From positions 43,608,057 through 43,672,056 of the forward strand of contig CP141137.1 of NCBI GenBank assembly GCA_035236585.1: a DNA stretch of 64,000 nucleotides, read 5' to 3'. The notes below the pieces were generated by a model. The model was not told where the DNA came from. It saw only the letters and a list, made by a program, of their open reading frames with translations, and made no database searches. Source of the DNA: Warburgia ugandensis (lineage: Eukaryota; Streptophyta; Magnoliopsida; Canellales; Canellaceae). Position 1 is the stretch's first letter, and the number at the start of each line of letters is the position of its first letter. The position numbers and the translations under genes are program-made. Of this stretch, positions 1 to 11,249 are shown in pieces.

Positions 1-980
1 TAAAAATGAGTTATAGAGATAACTCACATGGGGAAGGTTGATTATTTTGAAATAAATGCCTCTTATGAAAGTTGGTAGATTTTAAGAAAAGATGAGGTGT
101 TGACCCTTGTATGAGTACAAAAACGTTTACCTTCATTGAAGGAGTGGGATTCTTACAGCAAGGAACCAGTTCTTAAAGTAGATGAGGTTGGTGCCTCAAG
201 GAGTCCTGGTAGGATGGATAAGCTACTGGAGTGGTTTCAGCAGATGGTACCACACTTTATGGAAATATTAGTACAAACGTAGCTAGGAAATATTTTTTTT
301 TAAGATTGGGAGAGTATTTACTACCATGAGAGTTCCTATTATGGATCAAGTCAGATTAGCCACTTATCTATTGAGTGATACAAGATTCTAATGGCAGTCA
401 CTTGAGAGGACACATTCCTCTACTACTGAGACTATTACCTGGGAGGCTTTTAGGAAAGCCTATAATGATTAGTACATTTTTAGCTTCATACATGACAAGC
501 GATGCAAAGAGAGTTTGCTACTTTAGAGCAAAGAGATCAGACGGTTCATTAGTACTAAACCAGTTTACACAATTGAGGAGATTTGCTCCTAACTCTTTCA
601 CCATGGATAAGGAGGCTGCGATAGATTTATTGATGGGTTGGCACCTAGATTGAGGGACCAGGTGATTATAATGCATCACCCATTGATGCTAGAGGCAGTA
701 GACATGGCCTTTATGTTATAGAGGGATTTTCTCATGACTAGGACAATTGTAGGGATGCAAACAGGAGGTGTATTACTCATAAGGGCATGCACCTTGGACA
801 TTCATGTCTTAGACCTAATGCATAGCCACCTAGCTGCTATTACAGCAGCAATAGTATCCCCAGCTGCTATTACAGCAGCAATCCTTTAGATGCTTTTGCT
901 ATGGAGAGTAAGGGCATTTCTTTAGAGATTGTCCCAGAGGACATCGAGTTGGATAGACTGACATTTGGAGTATGGCAGAG
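1..980 (+). pseudogene. Ty3/gypsy gag remnant
   Basis: Decayed retrotransposon gag (capsid and nucleocapsid) whose 5' end lies outside the window. A readable stretch at about 470-720 encodes a gypsy gag core: a segment like F.ASYM..DAKR, then QLRRFAPNSFTMDKEAAIDL, then a stretch resembling the LRDQV..HHPL part of gag. Near 890-950 a broken CCHC zinc-knuckle region can be sensed (Tyr/Gly/His/Cys pattern). Two near-identical pieces reading CAGCTGCTATTACAGCAGCAAT at about 833-885 form a local duplication. Frames change several times and stops are frequent, so no protein is expected. The order gag, protease, RT, polypurine tract, LTR shows it belongs to the element ending with the LTR at 5117-9251. 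Assignment to Ty3/gypsy is firm; the clade is not determined. Confidence 0.75.
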
Positions 981-1039
981 ATGGCCCAGATTAGTAGTGA
1001 TGAGTTTATACCATTACTTTGATGCAAGTACAGGACTCA

Positions 1040-1400
1040 AACCAAGTTGTAGAAGGTACTTTCCTGATTGTTGAGAGGCATGCTAGGATCCTCTTTGATC
1101 TAGGATTTAATCATTCTTTCATTCCATATGTTTTGCATCCTACTTGGACATGCTTGTATATGTGTTATCCTTTTGGTTGGATGTTATGACACTAGTGGGG
1201 GAGTTATTTAAGGCTAGTGAGTACCTTCATGATATACCTGTGGACATAGCGAGTGAGAGGATGGATGCTGATGTTGTCCTACTCTGTATGGTTGATTATG
1301 ATGTCATACTGTATGGTTGATTATGATGTCATCTTAGGGATGGATTGGTTAGCTACTTATTGGGCAACGATTGATTGTCATAAGAAGAAGATTACTTCTA
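1040..1400 (+). pseudogene. Ty3/gypsy protease remnant
   Basis: Aspartic protease part of the same decayed element. The reading ...ILFDLGFNHSF... aligns with the retroviral-type active site (family pattern D-T/S-G-A/S-T-H-S-F). The catalytic triplet at about 1097-1105 reads D-L-G instead of D-T-G, so activity would be lost. Further on, DVILGMDWL at about 1323-1355 is the usual C-terminal protease signature. A short local duplication of the ...GTATGGTTGATTATGATGTCAT... piece is present near 1287-1332. Stops and frame changes break the reading. Confidence 0.75.
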
Positions 1401-1544
1401 GTGTACCTGGATAGGTAGTGACCTCATTCCTATGTAGGAAGGGCATCTTGAGGTTTGTGTTATTTCTGCCTTGAAGGTAGTGTAGTACAATTTTTTTAGA
1501 TGGTGCCTAGTCTTCCTTATTTGTGTGATAGTGGAGGATAATGA

Positions 1545-2076
1545 GCTGCCACAGATTGAGTATGTTAAGATCGTGTGAGAGTCCACAACACCTTTCCTGA
1601 GGAGCTTCTAGGATTACCACCATGGGAGAAGATTGATTTCACTATGGAGTTGGTATTAGGTACAACGCCCATCCCTAGAGTTCCATACAGGTTGACCCTA
1701 GTTGAGCTAGAGGAGCTCCAGCAACAAGAGTTACTTAATGAGGGTTTATCAAACCTAGTGGCTCTCAGTCCTTTTCTTGAGGAAGAAGGATGAATCTTTA
1801 CTACTATCCATAGATTATCTTTTGTTAGATAGCATCATAGTGAAGAACTAATATCCCCTATTGTGTATTGATGATCTATTTGATCAGCTTTGGATTTTGC
1901 AAATGTTTTACAAGATTGATCTGAGGTCTACTTATTACCTACTGAGGACTCAGAGGAAGATGTCTTTAAGATAGCTTTTAAGACTTCTTATGATTGCTAC
2001 CAATTCTGCGTGATAGTGATTGGTGGGACCAATGCACTGATACTGTTTTTGGTGATGGACCAAGTTTTCAAATGTT
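1545..2076 (+). pseudogene. Ty3/gypsy reverse transcriptase remnant (N-terminal part)
   Basis: Start of the RT domain. The segment at about 1577-1790 reads as the canonical linker and RT entry (FPEELLGLPP, then a match to the I.F..EL..GT.PI...PYR pattern, then EL..Q...LL..G). It is followed by decayed palm sequence including DLRS (about 1919-1930) and a stretch like GTNAL...VMDQVF at about 2025-2070. The domain stops abruptly at 2076, where the TRIM composite is inserted. It resumes at 4216 with the piece matching the catalytic FVDDIL loop. The two halves read as one domain only if the insertion and one copy of its 5-bp duplication are ignored. Confidence 0.8.
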
Positions 2077-3109
2077 ACTTGTGTAACAGCCTGAGGGCTT
2101 ACCCATTACAACGATATTGTCTATGCCAGAGTGTCCATACACCCTGCACAGTTTTGTTCTTCCCCCGTAGGGGAAAATGCGTCGTTTCGTGTATCAGAGT
2201 GCACAGCAGAGCTGATATTGTCCTCTTTGGGTACCTCACCCACCTTGGGCTTCACCTTTAGGACACGTCGTTACAAGGGAAGTCCTCAGCACTATTATCA
2301 ACCACCAAAAGACGCTGGAGTGCCCAAGGTGGGTGAGGTAGTTGTGAGACAAAAGACCTTAAGAGTTAGTCCCACATCGCTCAAGGGAAAGGTTCCTGGG
2401 TGGTTGATAATAGTGCTGAGAACTTCCCTTATAACAACAAGTTTGCCTTATAGGGGAAGAACAAAACCGTTCAAGGTGTATGGGCACTTTGGCACGGACA
2501 ATATCATTGCAATGGGTGAGCCCTTGGGCTGTTACAAGTGGTATTGTAACAGCCCAAGGGCTCACCCATTGCAACGATATTGTCCGTGCCAGAGTGCCCA
2601 TACACCCTGCACAGTTTTGTTCTTCTCCCTTAAGGGAAAACACATCGTTCTATGTATTAGAGTACACAGCGGAGCCGATATTGTCCTCTTTGGGTACCTC
2701 ACCCACCTAGGGTTTCACCCCTCAAGGATTTTTTCCCTTAGGTACCTCACCCACCTTGGGCTTCACCTGTAGGATGCGACATTACAAGGAAAGTCCTCAA
2801 CACTATTCTTGTAATAGCCCGAGGGCTCACCCATTGCAATGATATTGTCCGTGCCAGAGTGCTCATACACCCCGCACGATTTTGCTCTTCCCCCGTAAGG
2901 GAAAACACGCCATTACAAGGGAAGTCCTCAGCACTATTATCAACAACCCAGAACCTTTCCCCAAGCGATATGGGACTAACTCTTAAGGTCTTTTGCCTCA
3001 CAACTGGCTCACCCACCTTGGGCACTCCAGCATCTTTTGGCTCACCCCTCACCCACCCTAGCGAATGGATGTCCTCATCTGCTGGCAGCCACACACCGAG
3101 TCGGGGTTT

Positions 3110-3123
3110 GGGCTGTGATACCA
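3110..3123 (-). other. TRIM primer binding site (minus copy)
   Basis: On the minus strand this reads as the tRNA-iMet primer site TGGTATCA.AGCCC with one mismatch. It lies two bases from the end of the neighbouring minus-oriented LTR (TGTAACAACC at 3126). It shows that the minus arm holds a real LTR-internal junction. Confidence 0.7.
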
Positions 3124-3452
3124 CTTGTAACAACCCGAGGGCTCACCCATTGTAACACTATTGTCCTCTTTAGGTACCTCACCCACCTTGGGCTTCACCC
3201 GCAGGATGCATCATTCTGTGTATTAGAGTGCATAGCAGAGCCGATATTGTCCTCTCAAGGAACAAATCCTTGAGGGGTGAAGCCCAACGTGGGTGAGGTA
3301 CTCAAAGAGGACAATATCGGCTCCGCTATGTACTCTGATACACGGAACGATGCATTTTCCCTTACAGGGGAAGAACAAAACTGTGCAGGGTGTATGGGCA
3401 CTCTGGCATGGACAATATCGTTGCAATGGATGAGCCCTCGGGCTGTTACAAG

Positions 3453-3466
3453 TGGTATCAGAGCCC
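3453..3466 (+). other. TRIM primer binding site (plus copy 1)
   Basis: TGGTATCAGAGCCC, complementary to the 3' end of plant initiator-Met tRNA. It lies two bases after the LTR end at 3450 and defines the transcription sense of this TRIM copy as plus. Confidence 0.85.
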
Positions 3467-3935
3467 AGACCCGGTGTGTAGCTGCTGGCAGACAAGGACG
3501 TCCATGCCATAGGGTGGGTGAGGGGTGAGCCAAAAGACGCTGGAGTGCCCAACGTAGGTGAGGTAGTTGTGAGACAAAAGATCTTAAGAGTTAGTCCCAC
3601 ATCGCTCAGGAAACAGTTCCTGGGTGGTTAATAATAGTGCTGAGGACTTCCCTTGTAATGACGTGTCCTGCAGGTGAAGCCCAAGGTGGGTGTGATACCC
3701 AAAGAGGACAATATCGGCTCTGCTGTGCACTCTGATACACGAAATGACACGTCCTACGGGTGAAGCCCAAGGTGGGTGAGGTACCCAAAGAGGGCAATAT
3801 CATCTTCATTATGCACTTTGATACACGGAACAACGCATTTTCCTTTACGGGGGAAGAACAAAACCGTGCAGGGTGTATGGGCACTTTGGCATGGACAATA
3901 TTGTTGCAATGGGTGAGCCCTCGGGCTGTTACAAG

Positions 3936-3949
3936 TGGTATCAGAGCCC
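3936..3949 (+). other. TRIM primer binding site (plus copy 2)
   Basis: A second TGGTATCAGAGCCC, two bases after the LTR end at 3933. With the first copy it shows LTR-internal-LTR-internal-LTR in tandem, the pattern expected when LTRs recombine to leave a tandem TRIM. Confidence 0.85.
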
Positions 3950-4215
3950 AAACCCCGACCCGGTGTGTGGCTTCCGGCGGACGACAACATTCGTTCCCTA
4001 GGGTGGGTGAGATAGTTGTGAGGCAAAAGACCTTAAGAGTTAGTCCCACATCGCTTGGGGAACAATTCCTGTATGGTTGATAATAGTGTTGAGGACTTTC
4101 CTTGTAACGACACGTTTTCCCTTACCGGGGAAGAACAAAACCGTGCAAGGTGTATGGGCACTCTGGTACGGACAATATCGTTGCAATGGGTGAGCCCTCG
4201 GGCTGTTACAACTTG

Positions 4216-5100
4216 GATGCGTCATGATTGCATTAGTGGATGGAATTCTTGTATAACACTTGAGCAGGGAGGAGCACAAGGAATCCTTGTGCATTGTTTT
4301 CTGTATCTTATAGGCTCATCACTTATTTATGAATATCTATTAGTGTGGGTTATGGTTGGAGAAGGTGAATTTCCTTGACCAAGACATCTCAATTTATAGA
4401 AAGGCAGTTGACCCAAAAAAGGTTGGGATAGTGATGGGCTGGGATTAGCCCAAATTATTGACTGATGTTAATAGTTCCTTGGTCTTGTGAACTACTATTA
4501 CTAATTTATTAAGTCCTCTAAGATAGCAGTGGTATACATCTATGACAATTACTATTTTTATAATACGTATGTAAGCTTGATTTCTCACTAGATGAGAGGT
4601 ATGATAGTGATATGTGTTTTGTACAAGAATATTCTCTTACGTGTAATCAAAATTTGATTCACTATTTATACTTGTGGGTAGTCAATGAGGTTAGCCAATG
4701 AGGGCAAGTGCGAGAGGCACTAGCAGGCTTCTTGGTGATGACCTTCTAGGTGCTCACAGTATGATCGTTCCATGAACTGATTTTGATTGGCATAGATTAC
4801 TTATCGGTGAACTAATATGCTCTGGTTTTGATTGGCACATATTGCTTATTGGTAAGCTTATATGATCTAGTTTTGATTGGTATAGATTGCCAATTGGTGA
4901 GCTGATATGCTTTGATTTTGAGTGACATAGATTTTCCTATTGGAGAGTTGATACACTCTAATTATGATTGGTAGTGATTTGCCTATGTTATGAACTAATT
5001 TGCTTGGGGATGATTAGCTTAATTAGCCTACTTTACGTGATGAGTATGTTTCTAGAATTGTTTGAAAAATAACATGAAAAGAATTTTGAGGACAAAATTC
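4216..5100 (+). pseudogene. Remainder of gypsy internal region (RT tail, then eroded)
   Basis: The first about 50 bases continue the RT interrupted at 2076; VMIALVDGILV at about 4225-4257 matches the FVDD catalytic loop with the second Asp changed to Gly. From there to the polypurine tract only about 850 bp remain, far less than RNase H plus integrase need (about 2.5 kb), so most of pol is deleted or eroded beyond recognition. A 45-bp tandem repeat occupies 4783 to about 5010. No open frame is supported. Confidence 0.6.
4783..5010. repeat. 45-bp tandem repeat, about five copies
   Basis: Units begin with TTGATTGG-like sequence at 4783, 4828, 4873 and 4918, exactly 45 bp apart. A fifth, more divergent unit starts near 4964. 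Consensus elements are a TTGATTGG start, CATAGATTGC in the middle and GAGCTGATATGCTCTG near the end. It lies in the eroded 3' internal region of the gypsy element. Confidence 0.85.
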
Positions 5101-5116
5101 TTATAAGGGGGAAGAA
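5101..5116 (+). other. Polypurine tract of gypsy element
   Basis: TTATAAGGGGGAAGAA immediately precedes the LTR start TGTAACGACC. This is the priming site for plus-strand DNA synthesis and fixes the left boundary of the 3' LTR. Confidence 0.8.
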
Positions 5117-8100
5117 TGTAACGACCCTCAATTTTGAGTCATCTGTGTATTATACTATATTTTAATTGAAATGAAAATCAAGAATTTAATTTCATAAAAA
5201 TTAAATTCTATAGAAGTGACCCCTTCGAAAACTCAAAATTTGAACTTGAAACTATCAAAAATTGAATGTACATCAATATGATTCCAACGACACTAATTTT
5301 GCTCAAACTAGAGATTGGGATAGAAAAACCCAAAATATTTACTAATTTAAAAGGGCCAAAATTAATAATGACACCCCCTATTTTTTCTATTTGTAGACTG
5401 CAGTGATTGAAAATGGGACAAAACAAGGGGGATGCCAGGGAAGGGAAAAATCTTGGCAACCCACACCCTCTATTCATTCTCCTTCTTCCCCGGCATTGGC
5501 TTGCAACCCCTGTTCTACTTAGATCTTTCTAGCACTAGTAATGTGCACATGAAACCCCCTTCTTCAACTCTGTCGGTTTCTTCTTTTAGCTAGGTCGGAA
5601 CCCTCTTTCCCTTGTCAGTTTTCCCCATCTTTCCTCTTTCTCCGCTGTAGCTTAGTTGATCAAGCTCTACACGCTGGAAGATCCTCTTTTTCCCCTCCTT
5701 CTCCAGCTTACGCACCCACTAGAGAAGACCCATCATTAGAAAACTCCTTTTCCCTCCTCATCTTTCCCCTCCCCAATTGGGTTTGCACTCGAGAGAAGCC
5801 ACCTTTTTACACCGATGTGCACAATCTAGCCACACCAATGCCTTCCTCTCCCTCCTCCATCTATCTTCCCTATCAAGCTTAGTGCGGTAATTGAATCGAC
5901 AATTGCTACAGACCACCGTACCTCCTCCTTCTCCTTACCATTTCCATGTAACCCTTTTGGGTTTCTCATGTCTCCCCCTATTTCTCTTTCCCTGCTGAGT
6001 CTGGGTGGTGACCAAATTGACAGCTGATGGCCACTACCATCACCCTCCCCACTCGTCTCCTCTGTCACGATGAGTTGGCACGAGTGGTCCCCATCACCCC
6101 CTTAGGCTTTGATTGTTTCTACAGCCAATCTAGTAAGGATCTCAAAGATCCACAATAACCCTCATGATTCTTGTAATGCGTGGAACAATAGCCATCTTCC
6201 CATATGTCGATCATGGTAGATTTGACCATCGATCGTGGTCAGACCCTTGATCAAACATCAGATCATTAGATCTATTATTGATCTAACCATCCATCATGAT
6301 ATGTACCATTCATTATGATCCTTATAATGTATAGACCAAGACTATAATAAAGATCTTTGATTTGGAGCGTGATTGAGGTGATCTAGCCGATCTTGATTAA
6401 TGACTGAGATTAATTGAGATTTATAAGTATGAAATTGGATCCAAATTGATCATCCACATTATTAAATTGATTTCTTGAGATATTTTGACTAGAATTACTA
6501 ATGTATTTCTCAGTCTAGGATGATCATGAAAACGATCATGGCCAGATCATTTTAGATAGTACAGATCAAGCACTTTGGAAGTGACTAATTGATGATCTGA
6601 CCGTGCTGACAATCGAATGTCCTTCATATTGACTTACGCAATGTAGGATTATCATCCTAATCATCTAATTTGGTTGATTTGGTTGTAATTAGCTAAAATT
6701 GTGCATAATTTTCATATAAACATGCTCAATTAATTGATTAAGTGATAAATTACCTAGAATTGACTCGATATGAGTATGATAACTCTGGAATATGTTATGA
6801 TATGATTAGGAAATGGAGTTGATAGTATATATGGGCCCAATTAAGTGTGATCTTGATTATTAGCCTACTAAGACAGACCCCACCTTGAGATCACATGGCT
6901 TAGAACCATTGAATCATATTGAAATATAGTAAATTAATATCAAATATATAATATTTATTTTATAACTAAGAATCCAACTTAAATTCATAACTTAGATTCT
7001 AAGTTAGACTTGGATGTAATGTGTATTTAGGTAGTGGGATTAAGGCGGACTGATTTAGACTAGAGTCTGATCGTGATTTGAGATATATAGATGAGTGGTT
7101 CTTCATTTAAGGTAGGTGATGACAGTTAATAATTGGCATATTTTTATTTTAAAATTTATAAATTTTCATCATATCAGCTTAGTGTTTATTAATGGATTCT
7201 AAATAGATAATAATATGACATGATTCTTATTGAGATATTTATCTTATTTGTGACTAGTGCACCTATGCATGATTGCATTGATTATTATTTTTTCATGAGT
7301 GCATGATTTTACTTGAATTCAATCATATTTCATCAGTGATAGTGATATTGCATGATTTTAGTATTCTTCCATGACCTATGGAATCATTAAAGGACGACTA
7401 TATTTACCACTACATATTGAGGCATGTGGACACCCTATTTTTATCACTTATTTATTTGTGGACTTGATTGAGAAGGCTTGGTGGCTAGTCTTTGAGAGGA
7501 TAACCCATACATGAGGGGTAGTGACTTGGGATCGTGGGCCACATGCACTCTTGGATTTTATTATTTCACTAAAGGATTTCATTCTATTTCTCAACCTTGA
7601 GTTGTTTGGTGATTTTCGTGCTTTGTAGATTTACGAAGATTTATGACAAGTGTTTGTACCCAATGAATGTTATGCTTGGAGGGTTGATAAGGTTGGCCAC
7701 CTTTCCTCTGACTTTGTAATGATGATTTTAAACACCCGTCCTAATAAGGGGCAGATTCGTATGGAGTGGTGTCATGATTAGTCCACACTACAAGTCTGAT
7801 CCCCCCCATGTTCAATAGTTTTTTAGTTTGTCATTCTGGAGTCGATGGAGAGAGGTAGTTGATAGACCCAGGAGTTGGTTATCATTGCTGCATAGGGGTC
7901 CATGTGCTTCTTAATGATTGATTTTATCATATTGCGCAGTGAGCATATCAAGATGGATATTCCCTATGTACCATGACATGACGACATGTGGAGGATTGGC
8001 ATGAGTACTCATGACCTAACATATGAGTGTGTGGTACACTCGTGGGACCTAGGTATTAGGGTGCCTTATATTGAGGATGTGCATACATATAATGAGATAT

Positions 8101-9251
8101 TCCTAACTTATTTAATGCATTACACAAATGTGATTTTTGACACTCTTGGGACCCATGCGTGAGGGTACCCTTGTTGATGACTTACATATTCATTGATATA
8201 TTCTCTGAGCTTTTGACACCCTATATTGACTTGGTTTTGGCATTCTTATGAGCCTCAGAAGCTCAATTGATTAGCCATGTTTTAAGAAAGGCAGGTGGTG
8301 TGAGTTACATCGATTTGACATTAATTTTTGGATGAGCTTGAGAGGCTCTATATACTCAGTATGTTTTTAGAGACATGCATGTGACATGGATGGATTGCCT
8401 TGTTTTCATCATTTTTATGAGCTTTGATGCCTTGGCTATTGCTTCTAGTTTAATTGGTTTTGAATGCTAATTATGCTGTACTTTATCACTATTTATTCTC
8501 ATATTTGAGATCATGTTAGAGCTATTTTCATGATAAATATATTTATCACATGCCCTGAGATTTGATACATGGCTATTTCATTTTGTGTTAAATATTTATA
8601 AATTACTATTACTATTGTTGTCACCTATACAAGCATAGCTTGCTGAGGCATTGTGATATTTTGTAATGCCTCAAATATAGAGAGCGACAATAGTTATGGC
8701 ATGCAAACAAAGCAGATGCAGGCATTAATGGCCTTTAGCACTTCATAGAGGAGATTTCAACAATGTGGTTTGTTAAAACCCTACCTTTGGATATTAATTA
8801 TTGACTGTATATGTGTATGGTTTACACTTTTATGACATGGATGCACGAATGTCATTATGCTAGATGTGATGGTTGTGTATGGATAGACCCTTGGCTAGGT
8901 TTTGTTTTCAAATCTATATATTACTATGATGTGTATGTTTTGGTCGGAATACTATGAATGATCAGAGTGAATGATCATGGAGACTAAGTCTCCCTATTAT
9001 GTGTTATTGTGTTTATCAAGTATTTGTTGCAACACGTGTTAAATGTGCTAGTCCAAATTATAGAGAAGACTGTTAAATTTTCAGTACAAATGGAAAGATC
9101 ATTTCAGTATTAAATTCCTAGTTTTGTTGGTCATATGACTCCCGTGGTTTTTGAAATGAGTATTTTCATTTGAAATGTTTGTTTCTGATCGATTTTAAAA
9201 ATGAAAAAATTAATTAATTAATTAGGATGTGTAAAAACCCAGGGTGGCACA
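5117..9251 (+). repeat. 3' LTR of the decayed Ty3/gypsy element (about 4.1 kb)
   Basis: The LTR starts TGTAACGACCC right after the polypurine tract and ends at about 9251 with AACCCAGGGTGGCACA, the usual ...CCCRGGT...CACA ending of plant gypsy LTRs. It is AT-rich. At 8644-8673 it has a perfect 9-bp stem, TGAGGCATT/AATGCCTCA, preceded by the motif AAGCATAGCTTGC that recurs in another LTR of this window. A CT-rich stretch lies at about 5480-5850. Short open frames here are accidental. The right end is inferred from the terminal motif only, because no partner LTR or target duplication is inside the window. Confidence 0.7.
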
Positions 9252-11249
9252 AAATGGCTTCTCATTGGTTGCTTTAGGATGATCTTAGATGTGGAATGGT
9301 CTTAGCCACTCTTTCTTAAAATTCCTGTATGAAAACTGAGCTTAGATTTCCTATTTTTTGTCTATATTCTCACCTCCTTATTTTTCTCCACTAGTCATTC
9401 TAATTCATACATATATTTTACAAGGAATCAAGTGTGAGAATGATATTTGATGTATAATGGAGTTTTAGAATGACTTGGAATAAGAAAGTGGGGAAAGGAA
9501 GAGGATAGGTTGGGTTGGGTAGGAAAGAAGGTTTTACTAGGACAAGAAACGTGATTGCTTAAGAGGGAAGGAAGAGAGGGAGATTAGGAGAGAATCTAGG
9601 AGTTAGGTTGGATTTGGTTGAAATTAGAATGTGGATAAGGTGGGAGGTGTGGATTTCCATGGGAGTATATGTGGAGTTTCTAATTTATGTGATCCGTTGG
9701 ATGTTAAGGAAGGGTGGAGATTTTAAGACTTTGATTTGACTTTTCAACAAGGTCTAAGTGGCTTGGAATTTTATTTTTCAATGCTTCATTCTTGGCAATT
9801 AGATCATCATCATCATCCTATCTTGAATGGCTAAGATTTGGTTGGAGCAATCTTATCCAAAAAGATCATTTAAAGCTTCTTTGCTCTCCACCATTGGATT
9901 GGACTACCCTAGAGTGAACGGCCTAGATTACTTAGAGATTTCCTTGTTCACTCTAGGTTTCTCGTGTTTTTACTTCTAGCTAATAGTATTACAAATAGGT
10001 GGGATGTCTTTTTACTTGAAAGTAGGAGTGAATCTCCTTGAAAATAGGTGTAATAGTCTTTCAATTTGGTCATCATTGCAATCTAGCTTCTTATTGGTCC
10101 ATTCCTTACTTGAACGTGTATTTATTGGCTAATTAGGATATGCATCTACAAGAATATTTTGATGAGGCAATAAAAGATAAAAAAAATGGTACAAACGGAT
10201 ACGGGAAGACAACTATTGTAGATTTCTCAAACTCAAGAATACACAATTATAATAGATTGAGATCATGCATTATGAACAATGCACAGTAGAAATTGCTAAG
10301 ATATGTCACATTCATGGGCATGAAAACACTCAATAGTCGCTAGACCTATTGAAAAATTCATATTAATGGATGAAAAGTAAGGGAACATCCCTAAATAATC
10401 TCTATATAAAATATTAACCTAAATTAAATATAAGACATAATAAAAGATAATCAATTAGTAATAAAATCTATTATATTCAAAATACTATAGTACCCTCTAA
10501 TATACTAAAGTTTGAAATAAAATTATAAGGGTATTTCTATATATTAACTTCTTTTCTTTTTTTTTTTCAAATTTTGGTTCTAGTTTGGATACCCGAACAC
10601 GAAAGCTAATAATATACCAATAAGTTCTTTAAAATGAAAACCAATATTATATCATCTGTTTCAATTGAATAACAATACCTAAATTTTTTATCTAGTTTTT
10701 GTTAGTTTTGGTGTTTTGGGTAATACCATTTACACCCCTATTCAAATCCAATCCAAAATACCAAAACTTTCACTTGGAATAATAACAAGTACATGTAGGG
10801 ACGATCTTAGAGTGAAAAAAGAGGATAAAACATGAAAAATAAGACACATTTTGAAGAAGACAATCCAATATAAAAAAACAAATATATTGGATTGAAGCTT
10901 TAAGGCTACTATAACAGAGACAAGATGAGAAAATTCCTCTCAAAACTGATATAATTGTAAGATTTTGATAATTTGAAGTGATTCAGTGATACTCTTGTCA
11001 TTTGGAGATTTTCTTTTAAATTCTTTTTTCATAAATAGAATTAGTAAAGAGACTTTAATAAACTATAAGCTAATGCATCTAGCCTTGGAGGTTCCTTCAG
11101 TCTTTCGGACGAAAAAATTGGCGGAAAAAGTCTATTGGAATGACCCAAAATACAAGGGCTCAAATTGATTTGAAGTGGTAGTTAAGGAGCATTGCAGCAT
11201 TTGATCCATAAAATTTTTACTAGGAATAATCTGACCTAATCGAATAAGC
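9252..11249. other. Intergenic stretch, no gene recognised
   Basis: AT-rich spacer between the gypsy LTR and the EGF-like gene. I see purine-rich segments at 9480-9660. A perfect 12-bp inverted repeat CCTAGAGTGAAC/GTTCACTCTAGG lies at 9908-9919 and 9946-9957, and there are poly-A/T runs near 10180 and 10555. No coding, RNA or clear transposon signature was found. Confidence 0.5.

Larger units (their letters stand above)
2082..4210. mobile_element. Composite of opposed TRIM LTRs inserted as one unit
   Basis: Terminal-repeat retrotransposon in miniature (TRIM), multiplied and partly inverted. One LTR (element sense) starts TTAGTCCCACATCG and ends GGGCTGTTACA. It is followed after two bases by a tRNA-iMet primer site TGGTATCAGAGCCC, and the internal domain is only about 105-140 bp.

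Layout: minus LTR from 2082; plus internal piece and plus LTR to 2536; 8-bp spacer; minus LTR 2545-2809; minus LTR and internal 2810-3125; minus LTR 3126 to about 3260; inversion point; plus LTR to 3450; internal 3451-3590; LTR 3591-3933; internal 3934-4039; LTR 4040-4210.

The outer ends are TGTAACAGCC and GGGCTGTTACA. They are flanked by the perfect duplication ACTTG (2077-2081 and 4211-4215). No protein is encoded; the many open frames here are translations of the repeat. The target is the RT of the surrounding gypsy element. Confidence 0.85.

Noticed and set aside
2082-4210. Cassandra-type TRIM with a 5S rRNA segment.
   Set aside because: I looked for the 5S internal promoter boxes and the 5S start and end words in the LTRs and did not see them.
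2010-4378. Many overlapping open frames of 76-147 codons on both strands.
   Set aside because: They are translations of the TRIM LTR repeat in different frames; the same peptides recur on both strands and no family is matched.
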